Shown: piece after piece, positions 1 through 12,200 of the stretch
Layout of the letters: each line of letters starts with the position of its first letter
Position numbering within the stretch: the stretch's first letter is position 1
Assembly (NCBI GenBank): GCA_015847255.1
Contig: JADLZK010001205.1
Coordinates: 1 to 64,000 of the forward strand
Source: Hyparrhenia diplandra
Taxonomy: Eukaryota; Streptophyta; Magnoliopsida; Poales; Poaceae
Length of the DNA stretch: 64,000 nt
Direction of reading: 5' to 3'
Notes under the pieces: generated by a model
Told to the model about the DNA's origin: nothing
What the model saw: only the letters and a program-made list of their open reading frames with translations
Database searches by the model: none
Translations under genes and position numbers: made by a program

Positions 1-540
1 ATGCAGAGCTAGCTTTTCTCTTCGTGATCCGTATGCAACTCGCTTAGTTTATTGCTGCATAACCAAAGCGGACAGACTCCACGCATTTCCATGATAACCA
101 GCGGACAAATACTACATGGAAGCGGATTTTCAAGGCTGGACAAAATTTTAGGCAGAAAACTTCTCCTGGCCGGATGAAGGGTAGGGAGAGGCCTGGGACG
201 AAATTTTTCGTAAGTACCCATCGATTGTCTTCTAATTTTCTATTCTAATCAAGACTTCATGAGGCGTAATGGGAGTTCGAGACGATTCCGGTGGGACACC
301 GTACGGACGCTGACACAAATACGAAAAGAGAGAGACAGAGAAGGTGGAACCAAAGATAGGGGAGACCACGGAAATTTTCTCTTTATTAAGAGTGTGATAG
401 ACGCACGGTAGCTGGTGGACGGTGCAGGAGCCGGGAGCCCGTCTGGCTGCGGATCGGATCCCGCCACTACACCAAAACATGTCCACCATGTCCACGTGTG
501 ACGGCACTGCCAGAAAACAGTACCGGAGTCACTTTGTTGC
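1..540. other. Intergenic DNA, no supported gene
   Basis: Only short overlapping reading frames occur here, on the minus strand, with no recognisable domain and no splice or promoter context that would support one. The sequence is of mixed composition. I see no RNA gene or repeat boundary. Confidence 0.5.
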
Positions 541-828
541 TGCAGTGTTTGGATCCGTTACCTAGAGCAGTAAATACAATTTCAAAAATTTTGCTAGTTT
601 TAGCAATCTCCATTACATCACATTAAATACACCAAAAGACATACGCTCGCAGTAAAGAAAGGTAAAAAAATAATTAATCACACAGTTCCGCGGAAGACAT
701 AAGACTAACCTTTTAGTTCTTTTCAAGCAAATTCACGACAGTACAATATTTACCAAATACAAACGAAAAGTTGTTATGCGAGTTAACGTAAAGACGTTTT
801 GCTAAATTTTAGCCAACTAAACAAGGCC
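541..828 (+). mobile_element. MITE, family shared with 36050-36308 (copy A)
   Basis: About 288 bp ending in AACAAGGCC, the inverse of the common grass MITE terminus GGCCTTGTTTAG. The left end (GCAGTGTTTGGATCC) is a degenerate version of the same terminus. The internal segment around 610-640 (CACATTAAATACACC) reappears in reverse complement in the element at 36050-36308, so the two are copies of one family in opposite orientation. There is no coding capacity. Whether the family belongs to hAT or Tourist/Harbinger is not settled because the target duplication is unclear. Confidence 0.55.
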
Positions 829-889
829 ATCACAACACATGATCGCATGTTAGTGACATTGAGGCGAGTCGTGATATACGCATGCAAAC

Positions 890-1420
890 GACTGCCCATC
901 TCCTTTTGGCGTGAGCGTGAATAGTGGCTTGTACTGGAGTAAACCTTTTGTAAACTGCCCATGTAAGGGGCCAGTGGATTCCATCCACTAGCATCACTTT
1001 GATGACTGCCTATGTAAATGCTTAAGCTGACATTTGATTAAGGCTGCAGCCCACTGTAAATAAAAAAATTTAATTTTATAAAATCATTAACCTTACAATA
1101 AAATTTTCTAAGGCTGTCCTAAATAATCTCAAATAAAAAATTAAAACTATAAAGTTACCGATCTTTTGGAGTATCACGCTGATTTTGAAAAATTTTAGAA
1201 AATTATTTCCACATTTGTTTGTACTGGATCATAGGTTAAGAAAACTTTTAGCATAAACATATCTATATACTGGTTTTCTTAAGGTAATCGTTAGTACAAA
1301 ACTTTTTTACAAATGAGGCTTAAAAGAGACAACCATCGCTGTAAGTCTAATTTACATTGGTTGTTGTCTTAAGCCTACCGTCAATGTAAATAGTGATTTG
1401 TACTGCCAGTAATCTTAGTA
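890..1420. mobile_element. Decayed CACTA-like (En/Spm) subterminal repeat region
   Basis: Several short units of the form CTGCC-x-TGTAAAT occur in both orientations (for example near 953-966, 1004-1018, 1338-1358 and 1380-1412), with paired GACAACCA / TGGTTGTTGTC stretches that form a hairpin at 1318-1372 and a short perfect palindrome at 970-986. Such GGTTGTCTTA and CAGTGTAAAT units are typical of subterminal repeats of grass CACTA transposons. No transposase and no clean CACTA terminus pair is visible, so this is a remnant at best. Confidence 0.35.
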
Positions 1421-2325
1421 AAATATAGCAATAGAGATGTATCTCAATAATAGTTACAAATTAGTTATATTTGTACTAACACTGTTTCTTATGAACAGCC
1501 AATGGAAAAAAAAAACTAGCGTTGTCCAAGTTTCATTGGCGTTTGTTGAATTCCGGTCCAAGCTTGGCCAATGCTAGTATTTGCTAAGTTCAAAAACAAA
1601 ATGCTAATTTACAAACAAGAACGCCACTCACGTGTTTGGAAGAGGACTTTCTTCACCACCTGAGTTAACTTTTGCCAGATCACCACAATCACATCTTGTG
1701 AGTCGTGTCGTATCCAACAATTAATTGGACATGTTTGAAACATATTATGAATTTCGTAGGGAATTAACGTATGAGAATTCTCGCGTTCTGAAGATGCTCT
1801 AAATGTTGGGTGTCGGTCCCACGGATGATGGATTGGATGATCGAGACTAGTCCTTTGAATTGCTTTTATCGAACAACAAAAACATAAGCTAGAGCTATGG
1901 AATTCGCTTTTGAAACGTAATAAATTCTATCACTATGGAATACGCTTGTTGCCGCGATCGACACTTTGACAGTCATGGTTAGTGTCGACTTGTCCAAAAT
2001 CACGCCATGGGTATGTCTAGTAGATAGGGGGTTTGCGTGCGGTGTGGTTGCTAACACCCCATATATATATTGCTTCAAAACGATCACACCCAGCTGATTT
2101 ACGTCCTCTCGTCACCATCATATGCATTTTCTATACATGTTTTGTTATTATTATATATCATCATATTATATATTCATATATAGAGAAACAGAGTTTAGAG
2201 ACGTGGCACAACGGCGTCCATGCAACAAAAGGAGCAACTCATTGCGGTGCGCTCGCGTGTGTGAAGGAGAAGCCGTCTGTGCAGTACCGTACTATGCATC
2301 AGGTTGCATTGTCTACTTCCATCTC
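1421..2325. other. AT-rich intergenic DNA
   Basis: No gene is supported. A TATATATAT stretch lies near 2062-2070 and a run of TATATA near 2150-2182, but no coding region with recognisable homology follows. The short plus-strand frames between 2033 and 2338 resemble no known protein. Confidence 0.4.
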
Positions 2326-2368
2326 AATAAATAAATAAATAAATAAATAAACAAATAAATAAATAAAT
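2326..2368 (+). repeat. (AATA)n microsatellite
   Basis: About ten tandem AATA units with one interruption (ACAA). Confidence 0.95.
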
Positions 2369-2560
2369 GCACGAGAGAGAGAACGGAGGCATGCAAGAAT
2401 GTCCTCCATCACATGCCCCTGATCAAGTTGACAGCATGCAGAGGTTGCGAACAAGAGGGCAACCTCGTGGTGCATTGAAAATTATGGAATGGATGGACAA
2501 TGGTCGTGGCCTCATGGGCATGGATCGATGTCACGTCCTTCGGTCGTTCTTCCCGACTTT

Positions 2561-2737
2561 ATGAGTATCCGATCTGACAAATCCTTTCATAATTTCGTAA
2601 TTTATTTATGTTTATATATCTACATTGTAAAAAGTATAGGAAGAAAGACTCTATGAGTATCCGATCTGACAAATCCTCTCAAAATTTCGTAATTTATTTA
2701 TGTTTATCTACATTGCAAAAAATTATAGGGAGAGATA
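2561..2737 (+). repeat. Two-copy tandem duplication, about 90 bp per unit
   Basis: Unit 1 (2561-2652) and unit 2 (2653 to about 2737) both begin ATGAGTATCCGATCTGACAA and share the following AATTTCGTAATTTATTTATG block. Unit 2 lacks about 6 bp of a TATATC run. The close similarity suggests a recent local duplication. Confidence 0.85.
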
Positions 2738-4003
2738 AAAATGCACTCGTGTAGAGGTAAGATAAAAAGAAGAAGATTGAGTAGATGTCCAAAATGCTGA
2801 GAGATCCGAAAGAAGGATCATCATGCATGGACTCGTGGTAGTGGATGAAGTTACGCATCAAGGGGGGCAGGCAGGATAATGACCAAATGCTTGCTTAGAA
2901 AAATGGATTGTGTTAGTACATGGGATTTGATATTCCGGTGATGCGGCCAACAAAATCTGCAAGACTTCAGAGACGCCAGCCATGATGGATTCCCTATGAA
3001 GATCTCCGTATTCTTTGTGTTATCTTCTCCCAACAAGCTAGTATGTACTATTTTTTAAAAAAGGATCTCGTGATGTAGAAGAAAACAGTAGTTTGCAAAA
3101 TACAAAAACAATTGACCACGCATGTAATGTAATCAATCTATATCTATACCTATTGATAAAGAGAGAAAATTTCCATTCACCATTTTTTTTCACCCTCCTC
3201 TTTCTTCCCGCTTCCAACCCCTACACGTTTTTTGTCGGGCCCAAAGGTTCACCACCAATGTAACACCCTACCACATTTGGAAGGGCCCAAAGTATAGGGG
3301 CCTATGAGTGCAGAGTGCACATGTTTAGTACCACCTTGTTGTTGGTGGAGCCACTTATGTAAGCCTTTGCTATCCAGCCATATCACCTTTCGGGTTAACC
3401 CTTTTTACACGAAGCGAGACTAAAGTGTGCTGTGGTGCTATGTGGGCGTGCACGCCCCTCGGAAGGGCTGTGCGGTGCGGCTTTTGGAGGGATGGGGGCG
3501 TCACAACCACCTTGCCTCCCTATGTGCGTGGGAAATTCATTTTCTAACTTGTTTCACACACCGTCAGAGTTGGGGGATCGACACAAACATTACAATGTAT
3601 ATCAGAAAAAAGTGCACTCGCTAGCGAGGTGATTGGAACCAAAACCAAGGGCTTAATCAAAATCCCCATAGTAATCCAAATCCCACTAGGTTGAGGTCCC
3701 AGCTTTGGGTGGAGAATGACGAAAAAGAAGAAATACAAGAGAAGGAAGGGTTAAAAAGGGTAAGAGAGAAAGAAAAGGCGAAGGATCTAAATTCAATTTG
3801 AGAAATCTGAGGATTCCTAATATAAAAGTTCACCCAATATTGACCTTGTCCGCTGAGTTGGATTCCATCTCATGGGCCTTTTGGCGTCGTAGACAAGGCC
3901 GAATCAGGGCCTGATATTATTTTATTTTATTTTTATTGGTAAAAAACAATAAAACCTACAAATTATGTGGAAGATTATAAAAAATTTCAAAAAATAGCAA
4001 ACC
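2738..4003. other. Intergenic DNA left of the composite Gypsy insertion
   Basis: No gene is supported. The stretch from about 3255 to 3470 has the character of a dispersed grass repeat: a CCCTACCACATTTGG block, then TTTAGTACCACC, then ACACGAAGCGAGACTAAAGTG. Its boundaries and class could not be fixed. The remainder shows no structure I can name. Confidence 0.35.
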
Positions 4004-4008
4004 ATCAT
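4004..4008 (+). repeat. Target-site duplication ATCAT, left copy
   Basis: ATCAT directly precedes the TGTCGG start of the first LTR and is repeated directly after the CCGACA end of the third LTR at 25551-25555. A 5-bp duplication is what Gypsy integrases make. Confidence 0.8.
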
Positions 4009-5499
4009 TGTCGGTGTTTTGAGAACCGGGTATCCCAAGCACCGGCATAATTTATAGGTTGTGCGCCCCCGGCCGATGGCCCGCGGGCGAGCTGGGATCT
4101 AAGAGTTTATCCCCGTTCTAGCATGGGGCCCCACGCCCAAAGAAGGTGGTGTCCTTTTCTGTTACCTCGCATCAAATGTGCACAAGAACCAAAGCGACAT
4201 ATGAGTGATTTCGAATGAAGAAGAACTTCAATCCTGGGGTGAGATGTCCAAGTGTGTAAACCTAGCAAAAGGGGATCCCTTCTATTGTGGTATCACCCCC
4301 CCTTTATAGGGTAAAAAGGGAGATAATGTATACAATAAGCATCGTGGTGGCAAAAAGGTGCTCCACGCCCGGGGCTATAGGCGTATTATGCCCGAAAGCC
4401 CGAGCCTGGGTTCCTCGGAGGGGATGCCCTAGTGTGGATGCGTGTCTTGGTGTCTCCCTCAAAGGGCGTCCGTCGGTCCGCCCCTGGGGGCAAACCCGAG
4501 GGTCCAACGGGACCCTCCGATCCCACCGCGATGGCTGGGCCTACTGGTTCGCGCTGTGGTGGTGGTGTCGATATCCTGAGGGTTCTTTGGACCCGTGTCG
4601 AGGATTTGAAGCTGCAAGTAAATGAATAGTGAAGTTATGGTCCTCGGCAAAAGTGTGACGCTGTGATAATCGTTTCTTTATGTCCCATCAATCGGGGATG
4701 CGAAGGAGATATCGCAAGCAGATCGCCCGTGGCAATCGACTGTCCTCGCCACCACATCGTGGGGAAACAGGGACATTAAATGCGATCGTTTCCCCCACCA
4801 ACAAAGTTGGGCTTCCAAGGTGCGCCCGAGGTTGTTTACCCAGAGAAAGAGGGGGAGAACCATGGTTCGACTTTTTTACCCTGCGAGGCGGGATGTCCGC
4901 CGAGAGCCATGGTCCTCTGCGGAAAGGAAACGTTCCCTGGGAGCCCACGTCCTCGGGCGAGGGAACTTGGCCCCCTCGAGGCTCCTGACCCCTTCGATTT
5001 GGAGCAAGTTTCTCGGCGGTAGCGGGTCGCATCGGCCGATGTTGTGTGGGCCGATTTGGTCTATAAACCAATGGGTTTTAACAAGCCTTGTTATGCGCTT
5101 TTGTTTTTCTAGTCCTCCTTCTCCATTCCTAACGCCGGCCCAACGGCTTTTATTTTATTTTTAAACTCCTTGAGTTTCACCCCCCGGCCCCTTTCCTCGG
5201 GCCCGGCCGGGGCTTTGATTTAGCAAGTTGGGCTTTGTTTAGAGGAGTGCCCGGAGATGGGCTGTTTTGGGCCTTTAATTGGGCCAAAAGGATGTCCCTG
5301 CGGTATTGAGACCTTTCTTGTTAACTTCCTGGTTAGGGGCCGCCCTTATCCTTCCCGGCTATCTCCCTAGCCCATGATACGCCTTGTTTTTACGCATGGC
5401 GCCGCCTTCACACCGGGTCCATCGCTTTTGGGCCCTGGGCCGCGGTTATCCGCCTTGGGCTGACTTTACTTGTGGGCCGCATTATTTTCGCCCCCGACA
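4009..5499 (-). repeat. Gypsy LTR1 (3' LTR of the minus-strand element)
   Basis: The LTR starts TGTCGGTGTTT and ends CCCCCGACA, giving a TGTCGG/CCGACA terminal inverted repeat. It aligns along its length with 17416-18863, and its last 570 bp or so align with 24967-25550. Pairwise differences are mostly small indels in GC-rich runs. The pyrimidine-rich AGAGGCGAGCCCCCGAG just to the right (5500-5516) would be the polypurine tract on the minus strand, though an imperfect one. Confidence 0.85.
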
Positions 5500-6590
5500 A
5501 GAGGCGAGCCCCCGAGGGAGTGGGAGTGACTCGCTCGGAGGCCGGTATTCGCTCTCTTGGCTTTTGGCATATTTTTGGTCCGGCTGCGGGTAAGCGAGCC
5601 CACCAAGGCTGGTAGCTCCTCTAAAGGCCTCCGTCGAGGAATGCCTAAATTCCTCGAGGGCTTTTCTTATGCGCCGTAAGATCCGTAACTACTCCACTCA
5701 AATTCGCGCAAAATGTGCGAGGGATGTCCAGGTGTGGGGGGCAGTCTGAAGCCCCAGCTATGTGCGCAAGGTCGCTCCAGCCCCTCCCCTCGCTCTTTTC
5801 ACTTACGCCTCTCATGCGCGCCTTCCCGAAAGGGAGTGAGGAGGGGAGCTGTGCCATACCGCCTCGTAAGTCGGCAGCATGGCATACCCCATTGAGCGCT
5901 GTAACATGAAAATCTAAGTGGAGTGCTCCGCCCCTGCCGGAGTGGGTCGGTCAGGTGGTCTAGGACGCACCTATGAGAACCGCTCTGCCTCTTAGCAGAT
6001 CCCAGTCCCGACAAAGTCGTGGGTCCCGAGGCTGGCCTCCCACGGATGGGACATCTCTATAAGTGGTTACCGTAGTCTTAGATACGTCCAGAAATCCCGA
6101 GCTCCTAAGAGCCCAGGTTCGACCGGTTGTGCATTCCTCTCGTCCCTTGCCCGGTTATCCCGAGGCAAACACCTGGGGCTCCAGCTTTCAGATCCTCTCG
6201 GGATCGCACGTGGGCGCATGGCCCGGCGTTCCCCTTCGGGGATTACGCATTGCGGTGATATTTCTTCATTCCTGCGGCGAGGGAAGGCCTCCCCGGGGGA
6301 GATATTTGAGTTTAGGCAATCCGGGACGGACATTTTACCCCCCGCGGGGATCGGGCATTTGGCACGCTTTTTCACATCACCTCCTCGAGGAGGCGATTGT
6401 TCGGTTTGATGGGTCGGCTTGTCATAAAAGCAGTCCGCTGCTTGCTGTATTAACTGCGGGGCCCACCGGCCTCCTGGGGCTATTTGCCGTTTGATCCGCC
6501 GTTGGTCTTTTCGGGCCGCGGCATGGGCTAACCCGCCGGTTCCCCATCTCCCTTATATATTGGGAGGCTCTACCGGTGACGCCTTCCATT
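5500..6590 (-). other. Gypsy 3' non-coding internal region next to LTR1
   Basis: The first 550 bp (5500 to about 6049) are duplicated at 18864-19387 beside LTR2, which shows they are internal sequence and not LTR, because LTR3 ends before them. No conserved coding signal is visible. Confidence 0.6.
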
Positions 6591-9500
6591 CATCATCTCT
6601 TGCATAGTGCTAGTCCCCTGTATTCCCTTGCCATTGCCAAAGCAAGTAGGGAAGAGATCATAGAGAAGGAAGGTGATGAGGGAAAAGTGAGGGGCACGCA
6701 CTTACTTGCCATTGCTGTTCCCCGCCGCGGGTGGTTGTTGTAGAGGGGTGATGACATCGCAGAGGTGGAAACCACCCTCTCCTAGATCCTCTCCCTTGGC
6801 CGCGGGCCATCGGTGATCGAGGCTAAGCCGCGCCGGGCCGGGTGGGATGAGGGCCTCCTACGCCGGCACACGGATGGCGCTGGGCGGTCGAGGGGCCGAT
6901 TCCCCGACGCCCTCATGAAGACGCATCCTCCATCCGGCATGTCGATGTATGATGGATTACCAGGCGAGGGTTCGGGTGTGCCGTGGCGAAGTCAAGCCTC
7001 ATGCGGGCGATTCCGCATTGGTATGGAGTGGAACTCCACTGATTCCACCCACTTCGATTGCCCAGCATCGATCTTTGTGGTTCTTTTGTAGGTTTTGGGA
7101 ATCGAACCCCATTGGGAACTCTCGAGGTGGTACTTCAAGGCGGAGTTAAATACCCCGAGCACTGTGCCACCGGGCTCACCACGACGCCAAGCAAGACGGG
7201 CTGGATCTTTGCCCTTCAACTTCGCCCCCACGACAAGCGTGGGGTGAATAACGAGGAATATATCCTCTCGCTTACGGGTTCGAAACAAGGGGTGGCAGAA
7301 AGAATGGTTCTACCTTCGAACGACGGAAGGTCTTCCGGCATATACCGGGATATGGGTGAAAGTCTCGACATCAGTTATGGGCCGCCATTAACAAGAGCAA
7401 AGATCACGGATGTTTCAAGGCCGCCATCCGTTTTGCTTCTGAATCGTGATGTGAATGCGGCGGGCGGTTGTGGCTGCTTTCTCTCGCTGTCAGGTCCTAC
7501 CTGGGCCATGGAGAGGGCCGCCTCCGGGGTAATGACAATGGAGGCCAATCTATCTGGCACTCGGATGATATCCGAAGATTCGGCGGGGTAGGCCCCCGAG
7601 ACGCCGGGTTCGCGCTGTTTCTGGTGACACTCCCCAAGACAATCCCGGAGATCGCGATGCGCCCGACCAGTACATCTCAAAGGGTAAGCCCTCGGCGTTT
7701 ATTGCCTTTTCTTTCCGAGGGTTCGGATCTAGTCCTGTTTCCATCTCCTTCCTTACTCAGGGAGATTGAATTTCGTGGAATCGCCTCCCCGAGACCAGCC
7801 CTCGACGGGAGGTACAACGCACCAGAACGAGCGCGAATAATGGTTGGAGGAAGGCCCTGCACTGTAGGCCGAGAAGGTGGCTTTGAACAACCTGGGCGCT
7901 GCAGGAATGCGAAGCGCGGAGAGTCAACGGAAGTTCTCGCCGACGACTCGCCTTCTTCGTGAGAGCGACGCACCGACGCTGCCGATGCGCTGTGCGGGTC
8001 TTTGTCGCGCCCCCGGAGGAGCGGTCTCGAGCACGGAGTACGGTACCGGGCCGGCGGGTGTGAGCTTCCCCGTGGGTGCGTGTTCGGACCGCTGCAGCTC
8101 TTCCCCACTCGCGAAATGCAGCGCAGTCCGGGGTCGCCCCTCAACATGGTCAATTGCCCCTCGAGCCCGTGGCAACGGGAAGGAACCGAGACCTCCTGGG
8201 CTCTCGACCCCTAGTGCAAGCGGCCTGCCTGGTACTCGGGAGCCTGGCCGATCCCTCAAGTCGGCGTAGTCTCGCAGCGCCATCCAAAGCTACCCCAAAG
8301 TCTCCGGAGTTGACTCTCCTTCCCCGTGCTGCTCGCTTTTTAAATTGTTTCATTCCCTTGACTGTTGTTTCTGACTTTCTTTGATGTTCGCCTCGACTCC
8401 TTCGGGGCTTCTTTATCAGAAAAGAGTTTCCGAACCGCTGTCCTTCATGCCCTGGCTAAGCCTAGCCCAGTTCTCCGGGGCCGGGTCGTCAGTCGTTCCG
8501 CGCAGAGATTCCTCGGCGCCAACGCCTTCTCGGATCCCTCCCCCGTGGATGACCAGGGCCGATCCAGTGGGTGGGATGTCGGCCTCGACAATTCCTCGCT
8601 CCGGCACCGGTCATTCCCGGGTACCGATCATCCCGAGGAAGCTTCCCCGTGCCTCGATCGTGGCTGATTTCTCTCCCCATGCTTGACCATCTCGTGCCAT
8701 GGCTAGCGGAGGGCTTGATCCTCGAATGGCTCTCGCCGAGGGGTCTCGTGAGTAGAGGCCGCGGGGATCGATCCCCGTTAGCACCCAAATCCCTCTAGCT
8801 TTGGGGGCCATTCCCGATCCTCTCGAGAGGCTGCTCAAGATATCCTATTTGATGCGCCGGCTTTGCAGCCACCTTCGCGCCAACCAATGCCCTTCTCGCT
8901 GGCGCCCGTCCGCCGTCCGACATTTGGCACCTCTCTTATCCTCGACATGGGTGCTTCCGGCGCCCGACCGATTACTCTGTAAGCCGTGAAGGTCCCCTAG
9001 ATTTCTTTTTTTGGTTAGATTTTCCCAATTTAGGGGGAGGATTTAGGTTGCGCGCCATTCTCTAATGACCCCTCGGGCTTGGGGGGTCCTCCGCAATCGA
9101 GCCTCGTGAGGCCGCCGTAAGGAGGTTCCTCGTCGCTGGATCCATGACCGCCCCGGAGGTCGCCGCCCGGAAGGAGTATGATCATATCAAGAAATGGGCG
9201 CATGAGGGTTTGGAGACGCATCGGGCTAAACTTCTACGCCATCGCCGGGCCCCAAACGGGACAGGTTTGTTCTTCTTTCTTTGAGTCCCTTCCTTATTTT
9301 GATATCCGCTTTCTATTTTAACCCCGCTGGTGGGCATCTTGAGAGAGTTTGAAGCGATTTGCTCGTGAGAAGTCCGAAGTTGCCGAGGAGGAATGTCGCG
9401 AGCTGGAATGTCCCTCGCACGTACTCCAAACCGAAGCTACGTGAGACAAAGAGGGAGGTGACTCCGCCACCGAGCTCATCACCGGGCAGGAGAATCGATT

Positions 9501-10250
9501 CCGGTTTTCGGCGATGGAGCTTAGAGACGCAAGCAAGTCCATGTGCCGCTAAGGCGAAGTCGAGGCCGACTGCCATTGGCTGGATCGTGGAGGGAGGGTC
9601 GGGTTGAATCCCAGAAGATTTTGGAGGAAACTCGTGATTGAGCGATCAGCCCGGAGAGGCCTAAGAAGCAATCAGAGATGGCCAAATTCTTCGAGTACTC
9701 TCGTGGGAGGGAGGAGCTGCCAAGGAGGTGGACCTTGCTAAAAAGGATGCGGAGCGTGAGAGCCTCGTCTGTTAATGAACACAACGAAATGCTTAAATGG
9801 AAGAAGATGTGGGAAGGTATGACTTCTCGATTGCGTCTTCATTTGCAGGGATGGCCTCCCCTTTATGACCCTTTTACCTCATTTTTCTTCCTGTAGGGCG
9901 GAGAGGCTGGAGGGCGAGCGGTGAGAAGCCGCCACCAACATGTCTCAATGCCTAAATGCCGAGGAGGCTCGCGAAGGAGTTGGAGGAGGTCGTCTTGGAC
10001 CATATCCGGTCGATCGGGCCTCTGGATGCAGTGTCGGGTACATCCGATTCAGAGCGGTGGCGCGCCCTCGGGGGTACATCAGAGGTGAGATTCGGGCGCT
10101 GTTCGCAATGGGATAAGATCTTTGCCTTGTGGTGGTGTCGCATTTCCCCTGTCGGGCCGAAACCCTCGAGGATTCTTCCGGTTTCTTCTGAGGTGTAATG
10201 ATGAAGAAGCGCAAAGGCTCTAGGTGAGAAGACGGATGAAGAGAAGATCG
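6590..10250 (+). pseudogene. Degenerate antisense ORF of the Gypsy element ('putative gypsy type transposon' domain protein)
   Basis: On the strand opposite gag-pol, scattered frames between about 6900 and 7350 spell pieces typical of the plant 'putative gypsy type transposon' family (PF04195-like): an F-W-E-S-N-P-I-G stretch near 7090-7125, FKAEL-like and SPRRQARRAG-like segments near 7130-7200, and GWQKEWFYL-like residues near 7290-7325. Further along, from 9000 to 10000, fragments rich in E, R, K and L look like the coiled-coil C-terminal part usual in these proteins. Many frameshifts and stops break it and no start codon can be chosen. Family identity rests on memory of the motif and was not searched. 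Confidence 0.5.
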
Positions 10251-10949
10251 CCTGACCTCCGTGCCCGGGCAGAGGGCCCGGCAAGCGCGCTGGCTGCCAT
10301 TTCAAGAATGAAATTGCTCCAGCCTTTCGCCCATAGAATGGGTTAGAGGGGCAGCCCCGAGCCCATGGAGGCATCTTCAGGACGTCTTCTCAGGCTTCTG
10401 TCGAGGAAGGTGATGAAGAAATAGTACTTGTTGAATCCTCCTTCACAACCCCTGCACTTTTTGATGTTGGGTCGGAGGAGGGAATATCCGGGCCCCGTGG
10501 AGCTCTTTTGGGTTAAGTTTGTAAACAACTTGTGGTAGGCGGTCCGAAAGTGGCCATTTGTAACCTAGGGACCTTTATGCTTGGTACCTTAGAGAATATA
10601 TTACTCTTTTGTTTTTTCGTCTTACTTAAGTGCTTGAATTGCCTTCACATTTTTTCTTTCCCGAGATTGATTTGGCTATGGATACCCCCCTCGAGGGTGG
10701 TCCTCGAGCCTTTCTTGTCTCGTTCAAGAATTTCTATGGAAGATTCTTGCGTTTAAGCGTGTCATAAGCAAAAAAGGAATTTTTTTTCAAAGCATTCACA
10801 TTTCTTAGTTTTTCAAGGGGTTATCGTAAGGGGAGGGGTTCCCCCTCTGGTAGCCCCCGGGGAGGTTTTTGTCTTTGAAGGTGTTTAAGACAAAACCTAC
10901 CTAAAAAAAATACTTTGACTCATATCTTTTAAGGAAGAAGATTTTCTTT
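10251..10949 (-). other. Non-coding spacer between antisense ORF and pol
   Basis: This is internal Gypsy sequence between the end of the antisense frame and the C-terminal integrase fragment. No conserved protein signal is seen. Confidence 0.4.
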
Positions 10950-12200
10950 TTATTGCTTTTGTACAAGAAGTGTATGTACATGGCATATTTTGGCCCTACG
11001 GATAGAACCGGGCGAAGTTGTTCTATATTCCAGGCGTTTGAGAGACTTCGCCCTTCTCGTTTTTAAGCTTGTAAGTTCCGGGCTTGAGTACTTCGGGGCG
11101 ATGAAGTATGGCCCCTCCCATGGGGGAGCCACTTTGTGTAGCTCTCGGTTGTCTCTTCTTAACTTTAATCTTGGGTCGCCAACTTGAAAGCCTCGGGGCT
11201 TTGGCTTAGCATGATACCGCCTAAGCGCATCGCTGGTATTGGGCAGAGATTTATTAGTGCTATGTCTCTTGCTTCTTCTAACTGATCTATGGAGTCTTCC
11301 CCCGCCCTCAGGTTGCCTTGCTCGGTGTAGTTTGAAGCCTTGGGGATCCATACTCTATGTTAGAGGGGAGTATGGCCCGGACCCATAGACCCCGAGGAAG
11401 GGTGTGAATCCAATTTGTTAGGCTCTTGCCGTCGTTCGTAGGCTCCATAGAACGGACGGCAGCTCTTAGTACCACCTTTGCCGTAACCGGGACCGAGAGC
11501 TTGTTGAAGATTCTGGTTTGAGGCCTTTCAAGATCATGCCATTGGCTCTTTCTACTTGTCCGTTGGTCTTTGATGTGCCACCGTTGTAACTGTTGACCGA
11601 TGTTGTAATCTTCGCAGAAGTCTAGGAACTTTTTTCCAATGAAATTGGTCCCATTGTCTACGCGGATGATCGAATTCGGGACGCCAAACCTTTGAGAGCA
11701 AATCTTCAAACAACCTATTTGTTTCTTCTGGGTCCGAGGGTGTGATAACCGGCCGGGCTTCGAATCCACTTGGAGAACTTGTCCATCGCGACCGCAACAT
11801 GAGTGTAGCCCCTGAGCGCCTTCTTTTGAGAGGTTCGATCATATCCAGTTTATACTGCGAATGGCCAAATAATCGGGATGGTTTGTAGAGCGTGCCGGAG
11901 GTGGGTCTTATGGGCATAATTTTCGGCAACCTTTGCGGGTTCGACTATATGATTTGCGTCTCGGACTATCGTCGGCCAGTAAAAGCCTTGCCTGAAGACT
12001 TTCCCACCGGGGTTCGTGGAGCAGCATGGTGCCCACATTCTCCTCCATGGGTATCTACCAACAGCTCTTTCCTTGCTCTCGGGGGATGCACCTGCGAAAT
12101 ATTCCCCGAGGCCCCCTTTTTTGCCAAAATGTTCGTCCCCAATCATCGTAAAGGATTTGGCTGTCGGCAAGCCATCCGCCTTTGCCTCGGTCTTATCCTC
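10950..12200 (-). pseudogene. Gypsy integrase, decayed
   Basis: Three overlapping minus-strand fragments cover the integrase in order. At 11850-12170 is the zinc-binding HHCC region, with the FRQGFYWPTIVRDA motif. At 11308-11929 is the catalytic core, with FGVPNSIIRVDNGTNF, the second-aspartate DNG motif of Gypsy integrases. At 10950-11351 is the C-terminal domain, with FQVGD and the WEGPYFI motif typical of plant Gypsy integrases. Frameshifts separate the fragments, so no functional protein can be made. It belongs to the element of LTR1 and LTR2. Confidence 0.8.

Noticed and set aside
3132..3470. Possible Helitron 5' end (TCTATATCTATACC) or small LTR element
   Set aside because: No matching 3' terminus, duplication or second LTR copy was seen nearby.
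5500..6049. Extension of the Gypsy LTR to about 6049 because LTR1 and LTR2 flanks match that far
   Set aside because: LTR3 ends at CCGACA followed by the ATCAT duplication, and TGTCGG/CCGACA are matched inverted ends, so the extra homology is duplicated internal sequence.
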